DNA of 64,000 bases, from contig NZ_JAMQJY010000001.1 of NCBI RefSeq assembly GCF_023703085.1, forward strand, positions 558,001 to 622,000, read 5' to 3'. Positions within the stretch are counted from its first letter, which is position 1; each line of letters opens with the position of its first letter. Positions 10,219-19,199 of the stretch are shown here, one piece after another. The notes beneath the pieces are model-generated. The model saw only the letters and a list, made by a program, of their open reading frames with translations, had not been told where the DNA came from and ran no database searches. The stretch comes from Alkalicoccobacillus plakortidis (GTDB lineage Bacteria; Bacillota; Bacilli; Bacillales; Bacillaceae_D). A program made the position numbers and the translations under genes.

Positions 10219-10392
10219 TTATCTTAAAAGGGCAATAATCGGAATGGAGAGAGCCATTATAGGTACAAGGATCCAATACCAGCCACTTGATGTTTCCTCA
10301 ACATAACTTCCAGCTTTTAATTCCTCTACTTCTTTTTTTAAATCGTCAATTTCCTTTTGCATTTTCTCAAGCTTCAATTCTGTTTCAGTCAT
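10219..10392 (-). CDS. Small tail-anchored coiled-coil membrane protein
   Basis: The 57-residue product starts MTETELKLEKMQKEIDDLKK, a heptad-patterned coiled coil of about 30 residues, and ends in a single hydrophobic segment (WYWILVPIMALSIPIIALL). The ATG is supported by AAAGGAG eight bases upstream, and the longer in-frame extension lacks such support. The function is unknown. It lies downstream of thyA, separated from it by a terminator. Confidence 0.6.
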   Translation of the reverse strand: MTETELKLEKMQKEIDDLKKEVEELKAGSYVEETSSGWYWILVPIMALSIPIIALLR

Positions 10393-10464
10393 TTTAGATC
10401 TCCTTTCATATTCATTCTTATCACAAGTATAACTTACATCCATTTCCATCATCAATTGTTTCAT

Positions 10465-10502
10465 CAAAAAAAGCCTGTTCCCTTAGTAGAGAAACAGACT
10501 TA
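10465..10502 (-). terminator. Terminator of thyA
   Basis: On the minus strand AAGTCTGTTTC and GGGAACAGGCTT pair around a short loop and are followed by a T-run. It directly follows the thyA stop. Confidence 0.8.
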
Positions 10503-10508
10503 TCTTCA

Positions 10509-11402
10509 TTAAATAGCAATTTCCATTTGTACCTTGTCACCATGTTGATAATCACTCAGGTTAAAATCTTCAATGGTAAAATCATAAAAAGATTTAATAG
10601 CTGGATTAATAAAGAGCTCGGGTGCAGAGTGTGATTCCCGACTTACTTGCTCTTTTAACGGCTCAATATGACGCTCATAAATATGCGCATCTCCAATATG
10701 AAAGATATATTCGCCAAGTTCATACCCCGTTACTTGAGCAATCATTCTTTGCAAAACATTATACTGGAATACGTTAAAAGGATTCCCTAAACCCATATCG
10801 TTAGAGCGACAACGAACCTCAAGATGAAGTTTACCAGCTTTTACATGCCATTGTGTCTCATATACACATGGAGTTAATGACATTTCATCAAGCTCATCTG
10901 GATTCCATAGCATCGTAATATGTCGACGCGAGGAAGGATTAGCGATTAATTCTTGAATTAAGTAGTCAACTTGATCAAGTTCAATCGTCTCACCAGAAAT
11001 AGCTGTATTTCTCGGATCGAGCAGATCCGTTTTGAGTTTTTCCACTGGGTATCGTCGATTTCTTTTAGCTAATTGATAGCCGTATGCTTTGCCTATCGTT
11101 CCGTCCTCCTGCTCCCATTCATTCCAGATCTTTACGTTCATTTGTCGGAGTTCTTCTACTTGATTTGATTTTTTTTGCCAAATCCAAAGCAACTCGCGAA
11201 TGGCTGTTTTCCAGGCGACTTTTTTTGTTGTTAAAATCGGCAATTGGTTGTTTGAAAAACGCATGGACTCTGCCAAGATCGACTTTGTAAATGCAGGTTC
11301 CCCATCCTTCCAAACGGTACGTACTTCTTCACCTTGATTGCTATATCCTTCGTTAATTATTTTATCTATTATTTGTTTGTACTGACGATCTGCTTCATTC
11401 AA
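10509..11402 (-). CDS. thyA: Thymidylate synthase
   Basis: The 297-residue enzyme methylates dUMP to dTMP with methylenetetrahydrofolate. Catalytic cysteine C179 sits in LTPCVYETQWH, the phosphate-binding arginines are in SSRRHITMLWNP, and GLGNPFNVFQYN is the conserved dUMP-binding stretch. Sequence and length fit the B. subtilis ThyA type rather than the ThyB type. It is flanked by terminators on both sides and stands alone. Confidence 0.95.
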   Translation of the reverse strand: MNEADRQYKQIIDKIINEGYSNQGEEVRTVWKDGEPAFTKSILAESMRFSNNQLPILTTKKVAWKTAIRELLWIWQKKSNQVEELRQMNVKIWNEWEQEDGTIGKAYGYQLAKRNRRYPVEKLKTDLLDPRNTAISGETIELDQVDYLIQELIANPSSRRHITMLWNPDELDEMSLTPCVYETQWHVKAGKLHLEVRCRSNDMGLGNPFNVFQYNVLQRMIAQVTGYELGEYIFHIGDAHIYERHIEPLKEQVSRESHSAPELFINPAIKSFYDFTIEDFNLSDYQHGDKVQMEIAI

Positions 11403-11416
11403 TGTTCTTCACTCCT

Positions 11417-11455
11417 AAAAAAATCTCTCCTCAGTATATCGCAAATGGAGAGATT
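11417..11455 (-). terminator. Terminator of rtcB
   Basis: AATCTCTCC and GGAGAGATT form a nine-base stem; on the minus strand the second arm runs into seven T residues. It lies between rtcB and thyA. Confidence 0.85.
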
Positions 11456-11481
11456 CTTATAGAGTGAATACATATAAGTCC

Positions 11482-12705
11482 TTAATCTTTGTAAGGGTCA
11501 AACTCATTGGCACCTGCCATACAAACACCAATCGGGCGAAGAACATGTTTGATATCAAGTGTTTCATTATGTGCCTTCAGCACGGTTTTAAGTTTCTTAT
11601 ACACAAATGGACTTTCGTCCGTCCCACCGCCACGTAGTTCCACACCATAAGACTTTAAGGCGTCATTCATTCGCTTAGGTGAAATCTCCCCACCTTTTCG
11701 TTGCTTTGTTTTCCAGTTCATTTTTCCTGCTGCCTGAGTTCGGCTCATGATTCGCCCCGCACCATGTACAGTGCTATAAAAGGCTGCCTTATTTTCCTCA
11801 GTATCTTTTCCTTGTACAATGACTGACTCATCAGCCATACTGCCCCCAATAAACCCCCACTGACCTGGAGCATTTGGTGTGGCACCTTTTCGTACAACAA
11901 CGACTTCTTTACCATTATGTGTTTCCTTCCAGGCGAAGTTGTGGTGGTTGTGAACAGAAAATGTAACATCAGCTTTTAAGATATCAAGGACTTTATCAAT
12001 GACATAATCACGCCCCGCATACGCGTATTGGCCTGCTAATGTCATCGCCTGAAAATACATTTCTCCTACATCTGAATCAAGCTCAAATAACGTCGGGACA
12101 TCTTCCATTTTTTCGCCACCGACCTTATCATGAAAGGCTTTGCCTTTCGCTAGATTTAGAAAACCGCTTGCTGTTTTATGTCCAAATCCTCGACTACCAA
12201 AATGATTTGCAATCCAAATTTGATTCGTTGCTTCTTCAACAAACAAATCAACAAAGTGATTGCCACTACCTACAGTACCCAGTTGCCTTTGAGCTAGCTG
12301 CTTAAATGTCTCTCTTGTTGTACCATCAATCTCATCAAACACGTGCCAAGCTGGATCATCAAATAATTTGTGATCCACCAATTCTTGATTCTGTCTCCCT
12401 ATGCCAAACGAGATCGTTCGCGCGATCTCATCCATGATTTTAGGCAGCTTACGTTTAATATCTTTTAATGTTAAATCCGTGCGAACCGCTTTGTTGCCAC
12501 AGCCAATATCATAACCAACACCAGAAGGAGAAATCTGACGATCATACACCATGACTCCACCAACTGGCTGACTATAGCCTTTATGATGATCTGCCATTAA
12601 TAAGCTTTGAATCACACGCCCATGACTTGCACACGTCACAGCCTGATCCACTGCATTATCAAGTGGACTTCCCCACACTCGCACAGAACGAATGTCTTGA
12701 TACAT
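11482..12705 (-). CDS. rtcB: RtcB family RNA ligase
   Basis: This 407-residue protein has the RtcB signatures: ADHHKGYSQPVGGV, GYDIGCGNKAVRT (metal-binding cysteine and aspartate), GTVGSGNHF, SVHNHHNFAWKE, and the guanylylated-histidine loop STVHGAGRIMSR. RtcB joins 2',3'-cyclic-phosphate or 3'-phosphate RNA ends to 5'-OH ends using GTP and manganese. There is no archease, RtcA or RtcR gene nearby. The in-frame length is shorter than E. coli RtcB, as in many bacterial standalone forms. Its role in this organism is not indicated by neighbours. Confidence 0.92.
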   Translation of the reverse strand: MYQDIRSVRVWGSPLDNAVDQAVTCASHGRVIQSLLMADHHKGYSQPVGGVMVYDRQISPSGVGYDIGCGNKAVRTDLTLKDIKRKLPKIMDEIARTISFGIGRQNQELVDHKLFDDPAWHVFDEIDGTTRETFKQLAQRQLGTVGSGNHFVDLFVEEATNQIWIANHFGSRGFGHKTASGFLNLAKGKAFHDKVGGEKMEDVPTLFELDSDVGEMYFQAMTLAGQYAYAGRDYVIDKVLDILKADVTFSVHNHHNFAWKETHNGKEVVVVRKGATPNAPGQWGFIGGSMADESVIVQGKDTEENKAAFYSTVHGAGRIMSRTQAAGKMNWKTKQRKGGEISPKRMNDALKSYGVELRGGGTDESPFVYKKLKTVLKAHNETLDIKHVLRPIGVCMAGANEFDPYKD

Positions 12706-13170
12706 CTAATCACCTCAAACAATTTGTTTTTAATGATCATACCATAATAATGTATTTAAATATTTAAAATTACAATTACATAGAAGCATAGTTACCTACC
12801 TGTTCAAACAATGTATGCCCCTCCGGCTCCGCTACCAGGATGGAGGGCACGCTTTCCGCAGGCGGGCGTGGAACTAACCGGCTATGCCGGTGGATTTCCA
12901 CCTGCCCTCTCCTCGAGGCCACTGAAAAAGTCAGTTAGAAAAAAGCTCACGGGCACCGCTCCAGGAGAAACCTTCGCTTTCCGCGGGAACGGCCTCAGCC
13001 CTTGAAGTGGAAGGACACCCCTTCAATGTCTTCAGACTCGTTCTGTTCCGCAGGAGTCTTCGGTTTCTCCTTCCGCTATTCTTCTGATCAACTAAATGGC
13101 AACGTTCTTTTTTAGGTATAGTCGTCATTTTAGTCTGCCTCTCTATCTAACATGAAAGTGGTGGCTGACT

Positions 13171-14621
13171 ATGATTCAAAAACAACAATCTTTCCAACTC
13201 AGTGCGTATGCTGATCTATATGATCTCATCGTTCCTAAAGATCATACATTACGGAAACTGAATGATCTTATTGATTTTTCCTTTATTTATGATGAGTTGG
13301 TACAGAATTATAACGTGGATCACGGTCGCTCAGCCATAGACCCTATTCGAATGTTTAAATATTTATTGTTAAAAAGCATGTTTCCATTATCAGATGTGGA
13401 TCTGGTGGAGCGTTCTAGATATGATATGTCGTATAAATACTTCTTAGGCATGGCACCTGAGGAAGAGGTCATTGATTCAAGCTCCTTAACGAAGTTCCGT
13501 AAATTGCGTCTGAATGTACTTGATTTATTAATCGGAAAGACAGTCGAACTAGCGGTTGAACAAGGCGTCATTAAAAGTAAAACGATCATCGTTGATTCTA
13601 CTCATACCCAGGCACGTTATAACCAGAAAAAGCCGATCGATATTTTGCGAGAACGATCAAAAAACTTGAGGAAAGCAGTCTATTCTGTCGATGAGTCCAT
13701 CAAGTCAAACTTCCAGCTAAGCCAACTCAGAATGATTTAGATGAAGAACTCGTGTACACGCAAACCCTCTTGAGTGTGATCAAACAACATCCGACCCTGC
13801 ATGCCTCCTATCCAAAGGTGACGGAGCCGTTGAATCTAGTAGAAGAAACCGTCAACGATGATATCGAACGCCTCCAATCCATGAAAGATCAAGACGCCCG
13901 AAGGGGTCACAAAAGTGCCGATACGTCTTTCTTTGGCTATAAAACTCATCTAGCGATGAGTGATGAACGCGTGATTACCGCAGCGGTCATCACAACAGGA
14001 GAAAAATCGGACGCAAAGCAACTTCGAACACTCATTGAAAAAAGTGTAGACGCTGGGATGACAGTGGAATCCGTCATCGGAGATGCGGCGTATTCAGGAA
14101 AAGATCATCTCCTGTACGCGAAAGCAAATCAGATTGAATTAATTTCTAAAACCAATCCATCCATTGCCCATGGGACACGGTCAAAGGAAGAAGAGTTTGA
14201 GTTTAATAAAGATGCGGGGATGTATGTATGTAAAGCGGGCCATTTAGCTATTTTGACACACAGACAAGGAACGACGAAGCAAGGCAAAAACCAAAGACAG
14301 AAGTATTATTTTGATATCGAGAAATGCAAGACGTGTCCCTTCCAAGAAGGGTGTTATAAACAGGGAGCCAAAAGCAAAACATATTCTGTCACCATCCATT
14401 CTCCTGAACATGAAGAACATCTCGCTTTTGAGCAAAGTGAAACGTTTAAAGAAAAAGCCAAAACGCGATACAAAATTGAAGCGAAAAATAGTGAACTAAA
14501 GCATAGACACGGGTATAAAACGGCGAATTCCTCGGGTCTATTAGCGATGGAAATTCAAGGAGCGATGGCCATCTTCTCAGCCAATCTCAAACGAATACTG
14601 AAAGTCATGGAGCAAAAATAA
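13171..14621 (+). pseudogene. IS1182-family transposase, frameshifted
   Basis: The first part (189 codons) carries the N-terminal domain and the first catalytic aspartate region KTIIVDSTHTQA. The second frame (289 codons) carries FGYKTHLAMSDE, VIGDAAYSGKDH and the C-terminal KNSELKHRHGYK with the catalytic glutamate, plus a CKTCPFQEGC zinc-like cluster. The two frames join if one C is restored at TTC(C)CAGC near 13711-13715, giving SNFPAKPTQND, which fits the family. No slippery heptamer is present, so programmed frameshifting is unlikely. The site coincides with the CCAGC motif linked to other indels here. Confidence 0.85.
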
Positions 14622-14646
14622 CCCCAAAAGGGTCGGTATGATAAAT

Positions 14647-14697
14647 AAAAACAGCTTGCCATTTCCAAAATAAAGGGAATGGTAGGCTGTTTTTATA
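14647..14697 (+). terminator. Terminator at the right end of the IS
   Basis: AAAACAGCTTGCCATT pairs with AATGGTAGGCTGTTTT and ends in a T-run, 25 bases after the transposase stop. Confidence 0.8.
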
Positions 14698-14858
14698 TTT
14701 TTAAAGGAACCCTTAACTACATATCAACCCTTTTTCAGTGGCCTCCCTCTCCTCCTGCAGGAGTCGGCCCTTCCATCCTGTTCGCTTTTTAAAGAGGAAA
14801 TTGTGTGTAAAATTTAATAGTTGATCTTTTAAGTAATAAAAAGACGAAATGCCTCAAT

Positions 14859-14990
14859 TCACTTCGCTTTTATAATAAAACTTTCAGCTTCATAATTAAA
14901 AGATGTGGTTTTCTTAAGATCATTGAAACCATCTGTTAAATATAAATGTTGTTCCACATAATAAACGTCTGAAAGATATTCATTTATCAT
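14859..14990 (-). pseudogene. Remnant reading frame of 43 codons
   Basis: A minus-strand frame reads MINEYLSDVYYVEQHLYLTD and ends ESFIIKAK, followed closely by a hairpin and TCTTTTT. It has codon use like a real gene and a terminator but no ribosome site; upstream it runs into the inverted palindromic repeat at 15014. It looks like the 3' end of a gene whose front was lost at the repeat. I cannot name the family. Confidence 0.35.
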
Positions 14991-15013
14991 TTTCGTACTA
15001 GTAAAGGCCACTA

Positions 15014-15146
15014 CTCAAGCGGACGAAATTGGAGGGCCGACACCTGCGGGAAGTACAGACAAGGTGAAATGAACTGGCAAAGCCAGTTTAGTTCAGCGTC
15101 TGCCCGCGGTAAGCGTGCCCCCAATTTCGGGAGCGGAATCGTAGAG
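15014..15146 (-). repeat. Palindromic intergenic repeat, inverted copy
   Basis: The outer arms CGAAATTGGAGGG (15024-15036) and CCCCCAATTTCG (15118-15129) pair. Inside, AACTGGCAAAGCCAGTT forms a second hairpin and GCGGTAAGCGTGCCC matches, in reverse, the core of the copies at 12841 and 23071. Arm sequences differ completely from those copies but keep pairing. Confidence 0.8.
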
Positions 15147-15202
15147 TCCAAATTTAGAGGACGCTCGAAATCACCCTGATTTTTTTAATCTTATAAACAA
15201 AA

Positions 15203-15241
15203 AATCCGACCATTGGCATTATTCATGTCATTGGTCGGATT
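15203..15241 (-). terminator. Terminator of the queCDEF operon
   Basis: On the minus strand AATCCGACCA and TGGTCGGATT pair and are followed by TTTTTGTTT. It lies 30 bases after the queF stop. Confidence 0.85.
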
Positions 15242-15270
15242 AAACTTAATTTTCAATACCTACATGCTAA

Positions 15271-15768
15271 TTAACGATTATCGATTTTCTCCGGATATAG
15301 ATCGTGGTTCATCAATCGATGATCTGCAATTTGCTCAAACTTTGTACCAGATTTTCCGTAGTTGCAGTATGGGTCAATGCTGATGCCGCCACGTGGAGTG
15401 AACTTACCCCATACTTCAATGTAACGAGGGTCCATTAGCTCAATTAAATCGTTCATGATCTTATTCATGCAGTCTTCATGAAAATCTCCATGATTTCTAA
15501 AGCTAAATAGATAAAGCTTCAACGACTTACTCTCAACCATTTTCACATCTGGAATGTAACTGATATAGATAGCCGCAAAGTCTGGTTGACCCGTAATTGG
15601 GCACAGTGACGTGAATTCAGGACAATTGAATTTCACAAAATAGTCCCGGTTTGGGTGTTGGTTCTCGAATACTTCTAAAATGCCTGGGTTGTATTCAACC
15701 TCATATTTTGTTCCTTGGTTGCCGAGTAACGTTACTCCCTCAAGCTCATCCTTTTGTCTTCCACTCAT
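15271..15768 (-). CDS. queF: NADPH-dependent 7-cyano-7-deazaguanine reductase
   Basis: This 165-residue protein reduces the nitrile preQ0 to the amine preQ1 in queuosine synthesis. It has the short QueF (YkvM) form with catalytic C56 in [13 protein letters not shown] and D63, and the substrate-binding [10 protein letters not shown] stretch. It is the last gene of the operon, 12 bases after queE, and is followed by a terminator. Confidence 0.96.
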   Translation of the reverse strand: MSGRQKDELEGVTLLGNQGTKYEVEYNPGILEVFENQHPNRDYFVKFNCPEFTSLCPITGQPDFAAIYISYIPDVKMVESKSLKLYLFSFRNHGDFHEDCMNKIMNDLIELMDPRYIEVWGKFTPRGGISIDPYCNYGKSGTKFEQIADHRLMNHDLYPEKIDNR

Positions 15769-15780
15769 TATGCTCTCTCC

Positions 15781-16491
15781 TTAAACACCACGTTTATTAC
15801 CCCAAACCAATGTGTGAAGTTGTGGCAATACTCGGGCCTTGTTCATTGTTTTTGAAGCAACAGTCTTATCAATCAGCCATTCATATTTTTCTAATAGATC
15901 AGAAACAAGTGCTTGATCATTCGTTGTTGTCGCATCCTCATTTCCAACCTGTAAATAAAACGGAAATTCCGGATATCGTGAATGAATGTCTTCTGCATAA
16001 GCAAAATCGACGTCATCAAATACAACCACTTTTAAACTCGTTTGTTCTTTTGAAAGTCGCTCATAGAACACATCTAGTTTTGCAAAGTCAGTTGTCATAC
16101 CTGAACTAGGTGGCTTAGGTGAAATGGTTACATCCGTTATGTCTGTTAACCAATCCTTCCAAAAGGTCCCCTGTGTTTCTACTGCTGTTTCAATCCCAAG
16201 TTGTGAAAGATGATCTACTAACTCACCTATTCCCTTATGCAAAGCAGGGTTTCCACCTGAAATTGTTACATGAGAAAATTGATCGCCACCTATTTTTTGC
16301 AAGTCGGATAGAATTTCCTCTGCTGTCATCGATGTACTTGAGCCTGTGCCATCCCAAGTAAAGCTTGAATCACACCATGAGCATTTATAATCACAGCCAC
16401 CAGTACGAACAAACATTGTTTTTTTGCCGATGACCATGCCTTCTCCTTGAATCGTTGGACCGAATATCTCCATTACAGGGATCTTACTCAT
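15781..16491 (-). CDS. queE: 7-carboxy-7-deazaguanine synthase
   Basis: The 236-residue radical-SAM enzyme contracts 6-carboxytetrahydropterin to 7-carboxy-7-deazaguanine. The cluster cysteines C33, C37 and C40 form CDYKCSWC, and FGPTIQGEG is the characteristic N-terminal substrate motif. Its start overlaps the queD stop by four bases (ATGA), showing translational coupling in the operon. Confidence 0.95.
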   Translation of the reverse strand: MSKIPVMEIFGPTIQGEGMVIGKKTMFVRTGGCDYKCSWCDSSFTWDGTGSSTSMTAEEILSDLQKIGGDQFSHVTISGGNPALHKGIGELVDHLSQLGIETAVETQGTFWKDWLTDITDVTISPKPPSSGMTTDFAKLDVFYERLSKEQTSLKVVVFDDVDFAYAEDIHSRYPEFPFYLQVGNEDATTTNDQALVSDLLEKYEWLIDKTVASKTMNKARVLPQLHTLVWGNKRGV

Positions 16492-16914
16492 GAGCTTTCA
16501 CCTTGCTTTGGACGATACACGACATAGCTTGTCGGTGTTTCGCGAACAAGCACCTGCAAACATACGGGCTTGTTATCCATTGAGTCTAATTCAGCCTGAA
16601 CAGCTAGTCCAATTTGACGAGCGACCTCTTCTGTAGTTGGCGGCCGACTGGCAAACTCCTGATGATCATTTAATAAGGTGTGATCGTAGCGTTTGTGAAC
16701 GATGGTTTTGAGTCTTTTAAAATCAACTAAAAAACCAAGCTCATCCAGCTCGTCTCCGGCAATTGTCAGGTTAATAAAATACGTATGACCGTGCATATGC
16801 TGGCAATCTCCAAGCTCGTTCATCGTCAATGTAATGAGCGGCAGCCAGATGCATATCTTTATTTAGTTCAAATGTATAAGAATGTGGAACCTGTGGGTAA
16901 AACTGCTGAAGCAT
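16488..16914 (-). pseudogene. queD: 6-carboxy-5,6,7,8-tetrahydropterin synthase, frameshifted
   Basis: QueD converts dihydroneopterin triphosphate to 6-carboxytetrahydropterin. The first frame gives [20 protein letters not shown] and the zinc-site start AAAHY; the second continues GDCQHMHGHTYFINL with the zinc histidines, to the end. They join when one T is removed from GCTTGG on the minus strand (16810-16815), giving DERAGDCQHMHGH. The start codon overlaps the queC stop (TAATG) and the stop overlaps queE, so the gene is otherwise well kept. The single-base insertion matches the motif-linked pattern and is probably a sequence error. Confidence 0.88.
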
Positions 16915-17579
16915 TATGCTTGTACCTCCTTCCGACGAAGATAAGCATCTAAGCCATTTCTTCTTAGGATACAAGAAGGACATTCGCCACAGCCATCACC
17001 ACGGATTCCGTGATAGCAGGTTAATGTTTTTTCTTGAACAAAGGAAAGCGCGTCTAGTTGATCAGCCAACTCCCACGTTTGCTCTTTGTTCAACCACATA
17101 AGTGGTGTATGAATGACAAACTGTTCATCCATAGCTAGATTTAAAGTTACATTCAGCGACTTAATAAACACATCACGACAATCTGGGTATCCACTAAAGT
17201 CCGTCTCGCATACACCCGTGATCAGGTGACGAGCTCCCATTTCACGTGCATAAACAGCAGCAAATGAAAGAAATAGATGGTTGCGACCGGCTACGAATGT
17301 AGATGGCAGTTCCCCTTCTTCTCCAACACCCACTTCAATGTCAGAGCGTGTTAACGCGTTCGCGGATAATTGATTAATTAAGCTCATATCAAGTACGTGA
17401 AATGATACACCAAGTTCTGCGGCTATCTCTCGTGCACATTCAATTTCCTCAGAATGACGCTGACCATAATCAAAGGTCACTGTATGGACCTCTTTAAATT
17501 CTTTTAATGCCCAAAATAAACACGTTGTACTATCTTGTCCGCCGCTAAATACAACAACGGCTTTTTCTTCTTTTATCAT
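16914..17579 (-). CDS. queC: 7-cyano-7-deazaguanine synthase
   Basis: QueC makes preQ0 from 7-carboxy-7-deazaguanine with ATP and ammonia. The PP-loop SGGQDST is at residues 12-18 and the zinc cysteines form CGECPSC near the C-terminus. The ATG at 17579 follows AAAGGAG with nine bases spacing; the longer in-frame extension would run into the riboswitch terminator and is rejected. It is the first gene of queCDEF. Confidence 0.95.
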   Translation of the reverse strand: MIKEEKAVVVFSGGQDSTTCLFWALKEFKEVHTVTFDYGQRHSEEIECAREIAAELGVSFHVLDMSLINQLSANALTRSDIEVGVGEEGELPSTFVAGRNHLFLSFAAVYAREMGARHLITGVCETDFSGYPDCRDVFIKSLNVTLNLAMDEQFVIHTPLMWLNKEQTWELADQLDALSFVQEKTLTCYHGIRGDGCGECPSCILRRNGLDAYLRRKEVQA

Positions 17580-17633
17580 GCACTCATTTCTCCTTTGCTT
17601 AAGGGAAAAGAGCATTCGTAACCCCATACACAG

Positions 17634-17672
17634 GAAAAAAACTGGCTCGGTTAAAGAACTGAACACAGTTTA
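17634..17672 (-). terminator. Expression-platform terminator of the preQ1 riboswitch
   Basis: Immediately after the aptamer on the minus strand, AAACTG and CAGTTT can pair and are followed by a T-run. Its position between aptamer and queC suggests ligand-dependent premature termination, though the stem is weak and the exact alternative pairing is inferred. Confidence 0.5.
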
Positions 17673-17675
17673 CCG

Positions 17676-17709
17676 TTAGTTTTTTATAGAGGGAGTTCGC
17701 GAACCTCTT
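17676..17709 (-). ncRNA. preQ1-I riboswitch aptamer
   Basis: The minus strand reads AGAGGTTCGCGAACTCCC, then TCTATAAAAAACTAA. This matches the class I preQ1 aptamer: a short GC stem closed by AGAGG/CCTCT and an A-rich tail that folds back as an H-type pseudoknot. It sits about 100 bases before queC, the expected place for feedback control of preQ1 synthesis. Confidence 0.92.
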
Positions 17710-17859
17710 ATGCCTATGAAGACGGCATCCTTTATCTTTTTTATTCATCCAATAGTGTACCATATCGTACGGCGATCAGCTATTCTTTTCACTTTGCGTA
17801 AAACTTGGTAATATAGGAGAGAATATAAATTCAGTTTGCCCAAAATGAGGAGGCTTTTT

Positions 17860-19090
17860 ATGTCTTTTGTAAATCAAGTAGAAAAATATGCAGAACTTGC
17901 TGTTAAAGTCGGCGTGAACATTCAGCCAGGTCAAACCTTAGTGGTTCGTACCCCATTATTTGCAGCAGATTTTGTTCGAATTGTTGCCAAGAAAGCATAT
18001 GAAGCAGGAGCTTGGACATGTTGAAGTTGAATGGTCTGATGAAGAGATCACTAAGCTTAAATATAACCTCGCACCAGATGAGTCCTTCCATACATACCCT
18101 GAGTGGCGTGCAAAAGGATTAGAAGAAGAAGCTGAAAAAGGTTCTGCTTTCCTAAGTATTACGGGTAGCGATCCCGATCTTCTAAAAGGAGTTGACCCTT
18201 CACGTATCGCTAATGCAAACAAAGCTGCTGGTGCCGCACTAAACGGCTTCAGACGTTATATCACCTCTGATAAGGTTAGCTGGTCGATTGTTGCGATACC
18301 ATCAGTCGGTTGGGCAGAAACCGTATTCCCTGAAGAAAAAGGTGAAGCAGCAGTTGAAAAGCTATGGAATGCTATTTTTGCTGCCACACGTATCGATCAA
18401 GCTGATCCAGTAGCCGCATGGAAAGATCATCTCGCAACTCTTGATGAGAAAATGGAGATTTTAAATAAACATCACTTCCAAGCCCTTCATTATACAGCGG
18501 AAGGTACAGACTTAACGATTGAGTTACCAGAAACACATCTTTGGGTATCAGGTGGAAGCATTAGTAAGGGTGGCGTTGATTTCGTCGCAAATATGCCGAC
18601 AGAGGAAGTCTTTACGGCAGCGAAGAAAACAGGTGTAAACGGACATGTAACAAGTACAAAACCACTTAGTTACGGTGGTTCTTTGATTGAAGATTTTAAG
18701 TTAACCTTTAAAGACGGAAAAATTGTGGAAGCTACAGCAAAAAAAGGTCAAGAAACGTTAGATCGTTTACTTGAAAATGATGAAAACTCTCGCTACATTG
18801 GTGAAGTTGCACTCGTGCCTCACAAATCACCTATTTCAGATACAAATATCATTTTCTTTAATACACTTTTTGATGAGAATGCTTCAAATCATTTAGCGAT
18901 TGGTAGTGCTTACGCCTTTAATATTGAAGGCGGTAAAGAAATGTCCAATGAAGAGCTTGAGAAAAACGGCATTAACACAAGCCAAACTCACGTTGACTTC
19001 ATGGTTGGATCAGCTACTATGGATATTGATGGAATTCAAGAAGATGGAAGCCGTGTTCCTGTGTTCCGTAACGGAAACTGGGCTATCTAA
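17860..19090 (+). pseudogene. M29-family aminopeptidase, frameshifted
   Basis: The gene encodes a thermophilic-type metallo-aminopeptidase (AmpS/PepS/AmpT group) of about 409 residues that removes N-terminal residues from peptides. The first frame (MSFVNQVEKYAELAVKVGV) stops after 54 codons; the second runs from HVEVEWSDEE to the end, with EDFKLTFKDGKIVEATAKKG and HVDFMVGSATMDI, which carry metal ligands. Removing one T from GCTTGG at 18010-18015 gives KKAYEAGAGHVEVEW and restores the frame. GAGGAGG precedes the ATG. The terminator follows 15 bases after the stop. Probably an intact gene with a sequence error. Confidence 0.85.
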
Positions 19091-19105
19091 TCGTAAAAGA
19101 AACAA

Positions 19106-19140
19106 CAAACGACGAACATCCCAATGATGTTCGTCGTTTG
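19106..19140 (+). terminator. Terminator after the M29 aminopeptidase
   Basis: CAAACGACGAACATC and its exact complement form a 15-base stem with a five-base loop, followed by a weakly T-rich stretch. Confidence 0.88.
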
Positions 19141-19199
19141 TCTGTCATTTCTTAGATTTTTTTACTAATAGTATTTTTAGTTATCTCCTTTTCTAGTTA

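Larger units (their letters stand above)
12915..14745 (+). mobile_element. IS1182-family insertion sequence
   Basis: The element is 1831 bases long, bounded by 16-base terminal inverted repeats GAGGCCACTGAAAAAG (12915-12930) and its complement (14730-14745). It is flanked by a nine-base direct repeat CCTCTCCTC (12906-12914 and 14746-14754), which marks the target duplication. It contains one transposase gene, split by a frameshift, a terminator hairpin at its right end, and a 200-base palindrome-bearing leader (arms at 12963-12972 and 13062-13071) that resembles the genomic repeat it landed in. Confidence 0.9.
12815..14796. repeat. Palindromic intergenic repeat, interrupted by an IS element
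   Basis: Removing the IS and one copy of its target duplication restores one element (12815-12914 joined to 14755-14796). It has outer arms GGATGGAGGG (12838-12847) and CCCTTCCATCC (14768-14778), the shared core GGGCACGCTTTCCGC, an inner hairpin around CCGGCTATGCCGG, and the shared right half CTGCAGGAGTCGG. The same core recurs at 15014-15146 (inverted) and 23050-23185. Confidence 0.8.

Noticed and set aside
12811..13128. Short reading frames on both strands in the repeat and IS leader
   Set aside because: They follow the palindromic, GC-rich repeat, lack ribosome sites and have no protein-like composition.
13700..13745. Programmed frameshift in the IS transposase
   Set aside because: No slippery heptamer or stimulatory hairpin is present, and the break falls on the CCAGC motif linked to indels in unrelated genes.
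15005..15012. AGGCCACT next to the inverted repeat as a solo IS end
   Set aside because: Only eight bases match the IS terminal repeat and there is no partner end or duplication.
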